Source of the DNA: DAOUAJ01 sp034433615
GTDB taxonomy: Bacteria > Chloroflexota > Anaerolineae > DUEN01
NCBI GenBank assembly: GCA_034433615.1
Contig: DAOUAJ010000409.1
Coordinates: 1 to 25,055 of the forward strand
Reading direction: 5' to 3'
DNA length: 25,055 nt
Made by a program: the position numbers and the translations under genes. The notes under the pieces are model-generated. The model made no database searches and was not told the origin of the DNA. It was given only the letters and a program-made list of their open reading frames with translations. The stretch's first letter is position 1. The number at the start of each line of letters is the position of its first letter. Shown here piece after piece: positions 1-8,018 of this stretch.

Positions 1-39
1 GGGTGGTACACTCCTCCAGAAAAAACCCTTTTCTGCCTT

Positions 40-94
40 TTACCTGCCCATCTTGGCTTAGATCTTCTGGATGAGGCCAAGAGAGGACAGGTAA
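40..94. repeat. two-part inverted repeat (hairpin)
   Basis: The outer arms TTACCTG (40-46) and CAGGTAA (88-94) are perfect complements, as are the inner arms TCTTGGC (51-57) and GCCAAGA (76-82). They are separated by a small internal loop, so the segment can fold as one long hairpin. It lies beyond the 3' end of the aldo/keto reductase gene and its hairpin. Its role is unknown; the fold could form on either strand. Confidence 0.4.
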
Positions 95-115
95 GCAGCT
101 AAAACAACCTATTCC

Positions 116-136
116 GTGGAGGGGGAACCCCTCCAC
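116..136 (-). terminator. hairpin downstream of the aldo/keto reductase gene
   Basis: GTGGAGGGG (116-124) pairs perfectly with CCCCTCCAC (128-136) around a 3-nt loop. On the minus strand the stem is followed after a few bases by GTTGTTTT, a loose T-rich tract. It lies about 105 bases past the reductase stop codon. It is probably a rho-independent terminator of the two-gene unit, although the T tract is imperfect. Confidence 0.5.
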
Positions 137-241
137 ACCACTCCTTTCGGGCAGGAGATAGCCGTTAACTTGATGCCTATGGGGGTCCTGCCCATCCTGA
201 CCTCCCCTGGTCATGTGGAGGCACTGGCCCAGCCAATAGAT

Positions 242-1222
242 TCATGCCTGGCTCCAGGGGTAACTCCAACCGTGGGCGAAGGCGTGCGCTTTCAAAGCTT
301 CCAGATCCGCCGGGGAGAGCAGCTTGCTATCAGAGACGGCGCAGTTGGCTTCTACGTTGGCCACCCGGCGCATGCCCGGTATGACGGTGGAGACAGCCGG
401 ATGGCTCAGGCAGAACTTGAGCGCAAGGGCCGCCAGCGTCGGCCGATCGGGGGCCAGGAATGACTTTAACGCCTCTACCCGTCGGGCTGCTTCTCGCAGA
501 CGCTCGGGCGTCAGCCAGTGAGCTCGCCAATCCCCTTCCTCGAATTGATAATCAGGCCCCATCTTGCCGGTGAGTAAGCCCTCCTCGAAGGGGACGCGCA
601 CGATGATGCCTACGTGATGCTCCAACGCGGCGGGCAGCAACGCCTCGGCCGGCCGTTGCTCAAAGATGTTGTAGATCACCTGCACCGTGTCCGTCAATCC
701 GGACTGGATCAGGCCGACAGGGCCATAGGGGTCCCAATCGTTGGCGGAGACGCCAAAAGCCCGGATCTTCCCCTGTTCCCGTAAGCGCTGCAACGCTTCA
801 TACCACTCCAATTGCTGGGTGTACGGGGGCGTCCAGGCATGCAACTGTTGCACGTCAATATAGTCCGTGTTGAGATTCTTCAGGCTTTGCTCCGTACACT
901 CAACGATCCACCCGGCCGGAAAGGTCTCGGACACCGGCTCGTGGGGCAGCACTGGCCAGCGGTAGGTCTTGGGCGGGATCTTGGTGGCGATGACCACGCG
1001 GTCCCGTATCCCTGCCACTGCCCGGCCAATGAGCTGCTCGCTGTGCCCGTCTCCATACCCCAGGGCGGTGTCGAAGAAGTTGACGCCCAGGTCGAGGGCC
1101 CGCTTCAGTGCTCGCATGGCTTCATCGTCGTCTTGATAGCCCCAGCCGCCACCGATCCCCCAGCCCCCGAAGCCGATTTCGCTGACTTCGATGCCGGTCC
1201 TGCCCAATTTGCGGTAACGCAT
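242..1222 (-). CDS. aldo/keto reductase
   Basis: This 326-residue cytoplasmic protein has the length and layout of an aldo/keto reductase, an (alpha/beta)8 NAD(P)H-dependent enzyme that reduces or oxidises carbonyl or alcohol substrates. It begins MRYRKLGRTGIEVSEIGFGG, typical of the family. The four expected catalytic residues are visible in order: Asp in NFFDTA, Tyr in LGYGDG, Lys in IATKIP and His in QQLHAW. An AAAGGAGG ribosome site lies six bases before the ATG and overlaps the stop of the upstream methyltransferase gene, so the two are probably co-transcribed and coupled. The substrate cannot be told from sequence; this subgroup also includes sugar-dehydrogenase-like and regulatory members. 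No defect is seen. Confidence 0.93.
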   Translation of the reverse strand: MRYRKLGRTGIEVSEIGFGGWGIGGGWGYQDDDEAMRALKRALDLGVNFFDTALGYGDGHSEQLIGRAVAGIRDRVVIATKIPPKTYRWPVLPHEPVSETFPAGWIVECTEQSLKNLNTDYIDVQQLHAWTPPYTQQLEWYEALQRLREQGKIRAFGVSANDWDPYGPVGLIQSGLTDTVQVIYNIFEQRPAEALLPAALEHHVGIIVRVPFEEGLLTGKMGPDYQFEEGDWRAHWLTPERLREAARRVEALKSFLAPDRPTLAALALKFCLSHPAVSTVIPGMRRVANVEANCAVSDSKLLSPADLEALKAHAFAHGWSYPWSQA

Positions 1223-1235
1223 AGAAAACCTCCTT

Positions 1236-2003
1236 TCAGTCCTCGCGCCGGCGGGCCACCAGGATCATCCGTCCGCTTCCAGACTCGAAGGTGTCCAGAT
1301 CCCAGGAGCCGTAAACTGCTTCAACCAGGTAGCCAGCCTTGTCTAGCAGCAACTCCGCCTCAAAGCGTCCCAGATAACGCATGACCAAAGGTACAATCGT
1401 GCGGCGCGTGGTGCCATCAGGCAGAATCTCATCGTAGAGGAAATGCACGTGTAACGTCTGCTCGGCCAGATTCACCTGCCGCGTGTATTGCTTGACCACG
1501 GTGGTCCCGGTATCAGGCTCTTTCCAGACGCGCTGCACGATCAAGCGGCCATCGTCGTTGGCCAGCTCCTCCAGGTCCGGTGGGAACAGATCGAGGATGA
1601 GCAACCCACCCGGCCGCAAATGGCGACGCCAGCAACGCAAGGCGGCCAGTTGATCCGCCTGCGTCTCCAGGTGCATGAAGGAGTTAATGGCGCAGAAGGC
1701 CATGTGGAACTGTTGATCCAGTGCAAAGCCTCGCATGTCAGCCTGGATCAGGCAAACGCGGTCGCCCACGCCGGCTGCCGCTACTTTTTGACGAGCGATC
1801 TCCAACATAGCCCCTGAGATGTCCAGGCCGGTGATGTGAATTCCTGCCTTCGCCAATGGTAAGAGAATGCGGCCGGTGCCACAGGCCAGCTCCAGCACCG
1901 GACTACCGGTACGCTCGGCGAACGCCTGATACATCGGGACATCTGCGTCGAACTCTCCATACTCGCTGTCGTAGAAGCGGGCAAGACGGTCGAAATCTGC
2001 CAT
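1236..2003 (-). CDS. class I SAM-dependent methyltransferase
   Basis: The product (255 residues from the chosen start) is a class I, Rossmann-fold methyltransferase that transfers a methyl group from S-adenosylmethionine. The SAM-binding motif I is clear (VLELACGTGR), followed by the acidic end of strand 2 (GLDIS) and motif DLFPPD further on. The start at 2003 is chosen because CCTCCGGAGG lies eight bases upstream of it. A second in-frame ATG at 2009 is only two bases from that site, and the frame stays open upstream to 2063. The gene precedes the aldo/keto reductase by 13 bases on the same strand. The methyl acceptor is unknown, and the neighbour gives no strong hint. Confidence 0.9.
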   Translation of the reverse strand: MADFDRLARFYDSEYGEFDADVPMYQAFAERTGSPVLELACGTGRILLPLAKAGIHITGLDISGAMLEIARQKVAAAGVGDRVCLIQADMRGFALDQQFHMAFCAINSFMHLETQADQLAALRCWRRHLRPGGLLILDLFPPDLEELANDDGRLIVQRVWKEPDTGTTVVKQYTRQVNLAEQTLHVHFLYDEILPDGTTRRTIVPLVMRYLGRFEAELLLDKAGYLVEAVYGSWDLDTFESGSGRMILVARRRED

Positions 2004-2051
2004 ACGCATATCCTCCGGAGGAATCTCGCAAGCCGAGAGCGTTGCCGGCAT

Positions 2052-2057
2052 AGTGTA
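2052..2057 (-). promoter_or_regulatory. possible extended -10 box for the methyltransferase/reductase pair
   Basis: On the minus strand TGCTACACT reads as an extended -10 element (TG-N-TACACT) about 50 bases before the methyltransferase start. No convincing -35 hexamer was found at 16-18 bases. This is a weak prediction. Confidence 0.25.
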
Positions 2058-2272
2058 GCACAATCGCCGTTACCGTACGCCGCAACTGGGTCGCGGCCGG
2101 CTGGCACCCGCCAGCAGACTGACCGGATCGGTGCCACTATTGATCCGCGTCGAGTGGCTGAAACAGATGCAGGAGCGCCCTGCTAGGGCAAGGGTGAGCG
2201 GGTGCCGCCCGGCTGGTTTGTCACCGGGCAATTCCTCGTCTTGTTACTACGAACTGGATGGAAGGGGACTGC

Positions 2273-4441
2273 TCAGTTGTCCGGTGCACCCGCATTGATC
2301 CAGTTGATGACCGCCTGCAACTCCGCCTCGCTCAGCTTGACCGTGTGCTCCCCACGCTGCTTTTGCACCAGCAGGCTTGCCTCAGCGTCGCCAGGCACAA
2401 CCACAGGCCCGTTCTCGCCCCCCTTCATGACCTCCACGAAGCTGGTCAACGCCAACCCCTTGATGCTGCCGTGACAGGCGGAGCATTTGCTCTTGAAGAC
2501 GGGGAGGACGTCTTTCTGGAAGCTCACGGAGGCCACCTCCGGGGTAGGGGTGGCGGTCGGCGTCGGGGTAGAAGGCGCCGCTGGCTTGTGACAGGCCCGG
2601 CAGGTATCGTTGGTCCGCCCCGTGTGATTGGCTGGCGCGGGCTTCACCGCGCTGTCTACCGCATGGCAAACGAGACAATCATCCCGCCCCTCCAGCGCGT
2701 GAGGAATGTCAGGAGGTACTCCCGCCGGGCGCGTTGCCGGCAGCGAGGTCGCCGTGGGTTCTTGAGTGACAGTTGGGACCGACGTCGCCGTGATCTGGGG
2801 AGTTTGAGCAGGCCCAGGAGTAGCTGTAGCCTGCTCAGGTGTGGGCATTGGGGTGGGAATGCTCTCCGGAGAGGCCGTCAATTCGGTCGAGATGACCGGG
2901 TGGCAATTGGTACAGATGGCCACATCAAACCCGGCATGATTTTCGGGGTAGGGCCGCACTTTATCGGGCCCATGGCATAACTTGCAGTCAGTGCGAGGGC
3001 CTATGGGATGCGGGACCTGCGGCGGCACTCCGGCCGGCCCCGTCGCTTCCTTCTCCTTCACCGGCTCTGACAGTTTACGAATGGCCGGCGCGTTCAGGCC
3101 AACGTACTTCCATTCGGTGGCGTGGCAGGCGCTATTCGAGCAGAAGCTGGAGTTGTCGGAGCCGCCAGCGTTAGCGATGTCATGACATGTGGCGCAGGTC
3201 TGATCGAACTCGAAGCGGTGACGGGCCAGCCAGTTACTGTCCAGATGAGATGCGGGCTCGCCCGGTTTCTCCAGCGCGATGGCCGGTGCCGATTGCCCAG
3301 CGACAACCACTTCGGGGATAGAGTGGCAAATGTTGCACTCTAACCGGATCGTAGTTTGTTGGGGGCTGACGTGCTTGCCGTCGTGACAACGGAAGCAGCC
3401 TGGGAACTCGGCATGTCCGACGTTGTCCGGATGAGTCTGCCAGCCAACGCCCATGTCGGGGAAGACCGTCTGCTCGTAAATCCGCTGCAACTGAGCGATG
3501 GCACTCTTCAACCTGGCCTGGTTGAGCGCGTCATTGTACCACTCAGGATAGTTGGTACGGTACCACTGATCCAGTTGTTGGATCGCAGCTATCGCCTCTT
3601 CGTGACTGGAATACGTCGCTTCCAGAAGTTCAAGGCCCCGCAGTTTAATAGAGGGGATATCACGATCAATCAATCGGCGAGCCAGCGCCTGATCCATAGC
3701 CCGGTCAGGGGAACGGAAAAGGTGAGAGATACGGGTATGGCAGTCAATGCAATCCATCCGGTGCAGCTTGCTGCTGTTCTGGGCCACGAAGTCAGACGGC
3801 AGGTTGACCGACACGTCAAAATATTCTGTCACCCGGCCATCATCATCCACCTGGCGGACGTAAGGAATCTCCTGTTTCAATGGGTCGGTGGCGATGTACC
3901 ATACCTCGTTTTCGATGTGCCAGTGGATGCCCCTGCCTAACCCTTCACGTTTACTGCCACCGCCTGTCTTCATGACGAGATAAATACGAGTCTCGGTGTT
4001 TTCTGCATCTCTGGCATAGCGACGGATCTCTCTAACGCTGTCGGTAGAGAATTTCTCGGGGTAATGACACTTCTCACAGGTATCCCGCGCCGGCCGTAAG
4101 CTTTTCACATAAACAGGCACCTCGTAGCGCTGAGTCAGCGCGAACACCACATGCCGGATCTCTTTGGCCTTTCGCGGTACGGCCATGAGAACACTCTCCT
4201 GACCCAGGTGACAGTCCACGCAGGGAACCCGCGCGTGGGGCGAGACCTGATAAGCGGTGTATTCGGGCGGCATAGCGTGACAGGTGGTGCCGCAGAACTG
4301 GGGACTATTTGTGTACTCCCAGACTGTGACCCCACCAGCAAAAAGGGCATTTCCAATCACAAAGACGATGAAGGCAGCGAACAGATAAAGACGCCAGCGA
4401 TCAGTTCGCAGCCATACAAAGAATCTCCCCATCTCTTTCAT
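2273..4441 (-). CDS. NapC/NirT-family multiheme cytochrome c, 13 hemes (ImcH-like, with added heme modules)
   Basis: This membrane-anchored cytochrome (722 residues from 4441) probably takes electrons from quinol and passes them to periplasmic or surface cytochromes. One N-terminal helix (about residues 17-40) is followed by CGTTCH (CX3CH, residues 50-55) and PEYTAYQVSPHARV, features I associate with large NapC/NirT proteins such as Geobacter ImcH. Eleven CXXCH sites and one CX4CH (CSNSACH) follow, giving 13 hemes. The C-terminal third carries two diheme modules separated by Pro/Thr linkers, and a last monoheme domain ending NAGAPDN that closely matches the end of the preceding gene product. 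The frame is open to 4537, but that stretch covers a hairpin and encodes no helix, so 4441 (or the nearby 4432) is the more likely start. It is the last gene of the cluster. The family call is from memory of motifs, and the acceptor is unknown. Confidence 0.88.
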   Translation of the reverse strand: MKEMGRFFVWLRTDRWRLYLFAAFIVFVIGNALFAGGVTVWEYTNSPQFCGTTCHAMPPEYTAYQVSPHARVPCVDCHLGQESVLMAVPRKAKEIRHVVFALTQRYEVPVYVKSLRPARDTCEKCHYPEKFSTDSVREIRRYARDAENTETRIYLVMKTGGGSKREGLGRGIHWHIENEVWYIATDPLKQEIPYVRQVDDDGRVTEYFDVSVNLPSDFVAQNSSKLHRMDCIDCHTRISHLFRSPDRAMDQALARRLIDRDIPSIKLRGLELLEATYSSHEEAIAAIQQLDQWYRTNYPEWYNDALNQARLKSAIAQLQRIYEQTVFPDMGVGWQTHPDNVGHAEFPGCFRCHDGKHVSPQQTTIRLECNICHSIPEVVVAGQSAPAIALEKPGEPASHLDSNWLARHRFEFDQTCATCHDIANAGGSDNSSFCSNSACHATEWKYVGLNAPAIRKLSEPVKEKEATGPAGVPPQVPHPIGPRTDCKLCHGPDKVRPYPENHAGFDVAICTNCHPVISTELTASPESIPTPMPTPEQATATPGPAQTPQITATSVPTVTQEPTATSLPATRPAGVPPDIPHALEGRDDCLVCHAVDSAVKPAPANHTGRTNDTCRACHKPAAPSTPTPTATPTPEVASVSFQKDVLPVFKSKCSACHGSIKGLALTSFVEVMKGGENGPVVVPGDAEASLLVQKQRGEHTVKLSEAELQAVINWINAGAPDN

Positions 4442-4471
4442 CTCGCCACTTAAACAATCTGCAGTGTACTG

Positions 4472-4504
4472 AGACCTCCGAAGTTTGACAAATTTCGGAG
4501 GTCT
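4472..4504. terminator. intercistronic hairpin between two cytochrome genes
   Basis: AGACCTCCGAA (4472-4482) pairs perfectly with TTCGGAGGTCT (4494-4504). TTT/AAA pairs extend the stem inside, leaving a very short loop. It begins eight bases past the stop of the b-type cytochrome gene. No T run follows on the minus strand. It may therefore be an attenuator or an mRNA-end stabiliser that sets the relative level of the last gene, rather than a full terminator. Confidence 0.5.
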
Positions 4505-4511
4505 TGAGCGC

Positions 4512-5861
4512 TCAATTGTCGGGAGCGCCGGCCTCAATCCAGGCTGCGACCATGTCCAGCTCCTCCTCAGTTAGTTTGCCTGGATGGGCCTCTCGCTGCT
4601 TCACGACGAGCAAGCTCTCTTCCGGCCGACCAGCCACGATGGGAGGGCCGCTCTTTCCACCTTTCATAACGGTCTCATAGGACGTCAAGTCAAGCCCGCC
4701 CAACGTCCCGTGGCAAGCCTTGCATCGGGTCTCAAACAAAGGGAGGACATCGTCCTTGAAACTCACGGTGGTCGGTGCCAGTGGAACGACAGTGGTTTGC
4801 TCCTGATGGCAGCTCAGGCAGGCCGCGTTTTGCCGGCCCACATGGTCTTTCGGCATCGGGCGGATCGTATTTTCCCCAATGCCGTGGCATACCAGACAGT
4901 TCTCTCGCCCCTCGATTTTATGGGAGATCGCGGAGGCGACGAGAGGCCCAGATGGTGTGGCAACGGGTGTGGGTGCAGGCGTCGGCGTCTGCGTTGGCGT
5001 CGGCGTCAGCGTGGGTGTGGCGGGTACAAAGGCTACCACAGTAGCGCGTTGGGGCAAAGTGGTGATGGCCGTATGCTCGTAAGTCACGAACTCGTACACG
5101 CCGAAGAGAAGCACGGCGGACAGTATCACAGCTACCGGGATGTACCTCTGCTCTCGTCGTCGCCGCGTCTCCTCATCCGGGAGCGGAGGCATCTGACCTG
5201 CCTCGACGCGTGCCAGCTCTAGGGGATGCTCATGGTGCATCTCTTCTTCAGTCAACCGACCGGTGAACATGCTCTTGTTGAAGCGTCTAAGGTGGACGTG
5301 GTAGACATGCCAGGTGATAATGGCCAGGATGGCCAGCAACGCCTCGCCGCCGTGAGCGGCCTTAGCTGCCGGGACGAAATCGCCGGGCAAAAAGCGGGTG
5401 GTCGTGATGGGGTTCCACATCATGAAGCCCGTGATGGCCATGATCACCGTGCCCCAGACCACCGCCCAGTATTCGATCTTCTCCCCATAGGTGTAGCGAT
5501 CCATCTGTGGGCGGCGCTTAGTCAGGCCCAGGTTGTAGCGAATGTCATCGAACAAGTCCACCAAATCCTGCAGTTGAGGCAGTATAGACAGAGGTCGGTG
5601 CAAGACGAAAAACCGATAACCTGCAGCGACCAGGTGGAAGATGGTCTCCAGCATCAGCACGATGGCGGCGATATGGTGGATCTGGCGGACCAGCTCGATC
5701 CCCCCCATCAAGCCGATGAGCCCTTCGGCCCAAGCGTGTCCTACATACTTCTGGGGAATGCCTGTTAGAGCCAGGACGGTGAAGGAGAGTGTGAGCACCC
5801 AGTGCTCGGCGCGCTGTGTGACAGTGAAACGCTGGTAAGTCTTGGGCTGCTGCTCGGCCAT
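4512..5861 (-). CDS. diheme b-type cytochrome (FdnI/HydC-like) fused to three c-heme sites
   Basis: The N-terminal half (about residues 1-215) resembles the b-type membrane subunit of formate dehydrogenases and hydrogenases (FdnI/HydC). It has RAEHWVLTLSF at helix 1, histidines at residues 20, 62/63 and 76, and a His-rich helix end WHVYHVHLRRFN, suited to two b hemes and a quinol site. A further helix (RYIPVAVILSAVLLFGVYEF) places the C-terminal part outside the membrane. That part has a Pro/Thr linker and three CXXCH motifs (about residues 320, 347 and 378), forming one diheme module and a terminal monoheme domain. It starts two bases after the upstream nonaheme gene, with GGAAGGGGGC overlapping that gene's stop, so translation is probably coupled. 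Together the pair resembles CbcL of Geobacter split in two. Fusion of this b subunit to c-heme domains is unusual. Confidence 0.9.
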   Translation of the reverse strand: MAEQQPKTYQRFTVTQRAEHWVLTLSFTVLALTGIPQKYVGHAWAEGLIGLMGGIELVRQIHHIAAIVLMLETIFHLVAAGYRFFVLHRPLSILPQLQDLVDLFDDIRYNLGLTKRRPQMDRYTYGEKIEYWAVVWGTVIMAITGFMMWNPITTTRFLPGDFVPAAKAAHGGEALLAILAIITWHVYHVHLRRFNKSMFTGRLTEEEMHHEHPLELARVEAGQMPPLPDEETRRRREQRYIPVAVILSAVLLFGVYEFVTYEHTAITTLPQRATVVAFVPATPTLTPTPTQTPTPAPTPVATPSGPLVASAISHKIEGRENCLVCHGIGENTIRPMPKDHVGRQNAACLSCHQEQTTVVPLAPTTVSFKDDVLPLFETRCKACHGTLGGLDLTSYETVMKGGKSGPPIVAGRPEESLLVVKQREAHPGKLTEEELDMVAAWIEAGAPDN

Positions 5862-5863
5862 AC

Positions 5864-6976
5864 CTATGCCCCCTTCCGTCCCAACCGTGCTGCCATCTGA
5901 TGCACAATGTCAAGCGCAATGTAGAGCACGAAGAATCCGATCACCGCGGGGATGAAGATTTTGTAAAACAGATTCACGTAATACACCAGCGGATGCCGGG
6001 TAGGACTGGCGCGGTAGTGGCCCACCCAGGCGGCCGGAAAGTTGGCCGTCGCGTCGGGGTGGCACTGCTGGCAGGTGGGTAGCAGATTCTCCTTAACGAC
6101 CGTTGCCTCCGGATCGGTGACTTTCTTAATGTTGTGCACGCCGTGGCAATCGTAGCAAACCGCCTTGTTCGTGGGGTGGTCAGGCGATTGTTTGACGAAC
6201 AGCTCGACAGTTGTGCCGTGAAAGTCGGCAACGTAGGTATCCAGAACATCAGTCGAGAGGCCATATTTGCTCATGCGCACTGGATCAGTGTGGCAATTAG
6301 CACACATCTGCGGCGACTTGAGGCGGAACCGGGCCGTCAGCGGATCTTCCATGCGATGGACACCATGACAATCAATGCAGGTGGGCACATCAGGGTTGCT
6401 CTCCTCCAGCAAGGCCGCGCCGTGGACGCTCTCTTTATAGTCGTTGTAGATGGTCGAGTGACATTTGGAGCAGGTTTGGGGGATCCGGGAACGTGGCCGG
6501 TCAGGGGGCGTCACATCGTGATAGCCGTGGCAATCGGTACAGATCGGCGCGTTGCGATCACCTCCGGCCAGCAGGCGACCATGAACGCTATCCAGCGTGT
6601 TCCGATATTGCTCCTCATGACACTGCCGACAGGTGGTGTAGAGCCCCATGGACAGATCGCGGCGGTCTTTGGCGAACAACGGTGGGTGCGGGTAGCCGGA
6701 GATATTGAGATGGCAGGCAGTGCATTTCTGCCCTTGCTTGCCGTGAACTGAGGCATTGAAGACGTTGGGATTGACAAAAAGTGACAGGTCTTCCCCGCTG
6801 GGGAGTTGGGTCTTGAGCTCCGGGCTGCCATGACAGCTCAGACAGACGGCGTTTTCATCGCCCCCTTGCCCGCCAGATTCCGCCGCCACGTTTCCTGCAA
6901 GGGCCAAAAGAACAACCAGAGCGAGCCATAGCGCCCATGTCCATTTGCACCGCCGCCACAAAGCATCAGCCAGCAT
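5864..6976 (-). CDS. nonaheme cytochrome c with C-terminal membrane helix
   Basis: This 370-residue exported protein has an N-terminal signal/anchor helix (about residues 13-33), nine CXXCH motifs and a C-terminal transmembrane helix (about 338-359) followed by a positive tail. The repeated pattern SVHG...CxDCHGxH matches parts of the 13-heme protein encoded at 9601-11262, so the two share ancestry. It lies immediately before the b-type cytochrome gene. The probable role is to receive electrons from that subunit on the outer face of the membrane. The start is well supported: GGGGAGG lies four bases before the ATG, and both lie in the first copy of the 106-bp repeat, which also supplies a promoter. 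Nine c hemes plus a diheme b partner equals the reported cofactor set of CbcL. The precise partner and acceptor are inferred. Confidence 0.9.
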   Translation of the reverse strand: MLADALWRRCKWTWALWLALVVLLALAGNVAAESGGQGGDENAVCLSCHGSPELKTQLPSGEDLSLFVNPNVFNASVHGKQGQKCTACHLNISGYPHPPLFAKDRRDLSMGLYTTCRQCHEEQYRNTLDSVHGRLLAGGDRNAPICTDCHGYHDVTPPDRPRSRIPQTCSKCHSTIYNDYKESVHGAALLEESNPDVPTCIDCHGVHRMEDPLTARFRLKSPQMCANCHTDPVRMSKYGLSTDVLDTYVADFHGTTVELFVKQSPDHPTNKAVCYDCHGVHNIKKVTDPEATVVKENLLPTCQQCHPDATANFPAAWVGHYRASPTRHPLVYYVNLFYKIFIPAVIGFFVLYIALDIVHQMAARLGRKGA

Positions 6977-7075
6977 ATATCCTCCCCGCGTAGTTCCTGA
7001 AAAGCAGGCGGTCGTATTCTATCACCAGGCCACGAAGAGGCAAATGATGGGCCTCATAAGGAACAAAACAACCTC
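6970..7075 (-). repeat. 106-bp direct repeat, copy 1 (promoter and ribosome site)
   Basis: Matches 8048-8153 at 105 of 106 positions; the only difference is T6978 against C8056. On the minus strand it holds a promoter-like pair, the GGGGAGG ribosome site and the start codon of the nonaheme cytochrome gene. One minus-strand frame is open right through it in both copies. The two copies bracket the HNH endonuclease cassette. Confidence 0.9.
7016..7043 (-). promoter_or_regulatory. sigma70-type promoter for the downstream cytochrome genes
   Basis: On the minus strand TTGCCT (7043-7038) and TAGAAT (7021-7016) are 16 bases apart. The -10 box is preceded by TG one base away, as in an extended -10 element. 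The expected start point leaves a leader of about 30 bases before the ATG at 6976. Confidence 0.55.
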
Positions 7076-7076
7076 T

Positions 7077-7139
7077 GTGATAACCGACGGCCATCGCGCG
7101 CAATTCCTCGTCGGTCTTCACTGTCGCCGTGCTACTTTC
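7077..7139 (-). pseudogene. 3' remnant of a paralogous octaheme cytochrome gene
   Basis: In one minus-strand frame this stretch encodes VESSTATVKTDEELRAMAVG followed by YH. That is nearly identical to the C-terminus of the octaheme lipoprotein at 8216-9445, with two Gly-to-Ser changes. Six further codon differences are synonymous. Similarity stops where the last heme motif (CRSCH) should be, and the heme site is lost. It is therefore the tail of a diverged relative, not a fresh decayed copy. It sits directly between the HNH gene stop and repeat copy 1. Confidence 0.7.
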
Positions 7140-7147
7140 TACTCGGT

Positions 7148-7681
7148 CTATTCTCTCCTTCTCAAGAGCAATCTCAATAACTCGTGCTGTTCTTCGAGGA
7201 GTTGTCGCTGTTCTTCCATCAACACAGATAGTTGAGTATTCAATTGTTCGAGCAATTGCACCAGGTCTCGATAGCGGGTCAGTAAGCGGATTTCCTCAGT
7301 GTATTGATGTTTGCGTAGGCGGTGAGCTACAAGCGGCGGGCGATTAAGACGAAGGCGTTTCAGTGTGAAAGCACCTGTCTCCGTCAGGGAGAAGAGTGTT
7401 CCATCATCCTGTTCCCAAAAGTGTTGCGAGGCTGGCTCGCGACGCGGATTCCACAGTGGGGGATCATCGGGATGCGTGGGCCAGTAATCGAGTTTGTATT
7501 GGTTGCAACGTGGGCAACAGTAAAGCAGATTTTCGAGGCTGTCATCGCCACCTTTGGTTATCGGTTGGAAGTGGTCAATCGTGAGTTCGCTACCCACGTC
7601 CGTTTCCGTAACGCCACAGAACTCGCAAGCGTAATTGGCTCGCTGTCGGATGTATTCGCGAGTTTCAGATGTAATGGTCAT
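7148..7681 (-). CDS. HNH endonuclease
   Basis: This 177-residue protein has an N-terminal HNH nuclease domain: CEFC (residues 19-22), the metal-binding Asp36-His37 in TIDHFQP, Asn51 in SLENLLYCC, and CPRCNQYK, so a zinc site frames the beta-beta-alpha metal fold. HNH proteins cut DNA with a divalent metal. The C-terminal half (about 120-177) is a Leu/Glu/Gln-rich coiled coil. Its ATG overlaps the stop of the upstream coiled-coil gene as ATGA, so the two form a translationally coupled pair. Both sit between 106-bp direct repeats inside the cytochrome cluster, which suggests arrival by insertion or recombination. It could be a homing-type or a stand-alone nuclease; no intron, intein or methylase is visible. 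No function in respiration is suggested. Confidence 0.88.
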   Translation of the reverse strand: MTITSETREYIRQRANYACEFCGVTETDVGSELTIDHFQPITKGGDDSLENLLYCCPRCNQYKLDYWPTHPDDPPLWNPRREPASQHFWEQDDGTLFSLTETGAFTLKRLRLNRPPLVAHRLRKHQYTEEIRLLTRYRDLVQLLEQLNTQLSVLMEEQRQLLEEQHELLRLLLRRRE

Positions 7682-7989
7682 ACTGCTTGCTCTGTGGACA
7701 CGCGGGCCAGTTGACGACGAAGGCTGGCAACTTCGCGGCGCAGAGTTTCATTTTCAACGGCTATCTCTTGTATACGTTTTGTGACCACCACTAACTGAGC
7801 TAACGCCGCGTCAACTTGACCCTGCAACGTGGTCAATGTTTTCTCGGTGGCGCTCAAGCCTAACTCTTTGCTCTCAGCGTCATCTTGAAGTGCATACCAG
7901 TTTTCTAACTGTGTCCGTTCTTCTGGAGAGAGCGATTCACCGCGTGTGGCCTTATCATGCAATTGCTTGCCAACTTCATCAGAAATCAT
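7678..7989 (-). CDS. small coiled-coil protein paired with the HNH endonuclease
   Basis: I do not recognise this 103-residue protein. The first third is charged (DEVGKQLHDKATRGESLSPE). The rest is a heptad-like coiled coil rich in Leu, Val, Gln and Glu (about residues 45-95). The start at 7989 is chosen because AAAAGGAG precedes the ATG at a normal distance. The frame continues upstream to 8157, but that part only reads through the duplicated 106-bp segment. Its stop overlaps the start of the HNH gene by ATGA, so it is the first gene of a two-gene cassette, possibly an accessory or DNA-targeting partner of the nuclease. Transcription could come from the promoter in repeat copy 2. Confidence 0.75.
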   Translation of the reverse strand: MISDEVGKQLHDKATRGESLSPEERTQLENWYALQDDAESKELGLSATEKTLTTLQGQVDAALAQLVVVTKRIQEIAVENETLRREVASLRRQLARVSTEQAV

Positions 7990-8018
7990 TTTGGACTCCT
8001 TTTGGGTTATCTTAGCAT

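Noticed and set aside
101..110. AAAACAACCT identical to the end of the 106-bp repeat
   Set aside because: Only ten bases match and the flanks do not, so chance is enough.
2055..2272. Plus-strand open stretch reading RRYRTPQLGRGRLAPASRLT and onward between the methyltransferase and cytochrome genes
   Set aside because: No start codon with ribosome site, no recognisable similarity, and it runs into the antisense of the cytochrome gene; it may be an old remnant, but this cannot be supported.
4442..4537. Upstream extension of the NapC/NirT-type gene
   Set aside because: It would cover the intercistronic hairpin and the end of the previous gene and adds no signal or family sequence; the membrane helix follows 4441 directly.
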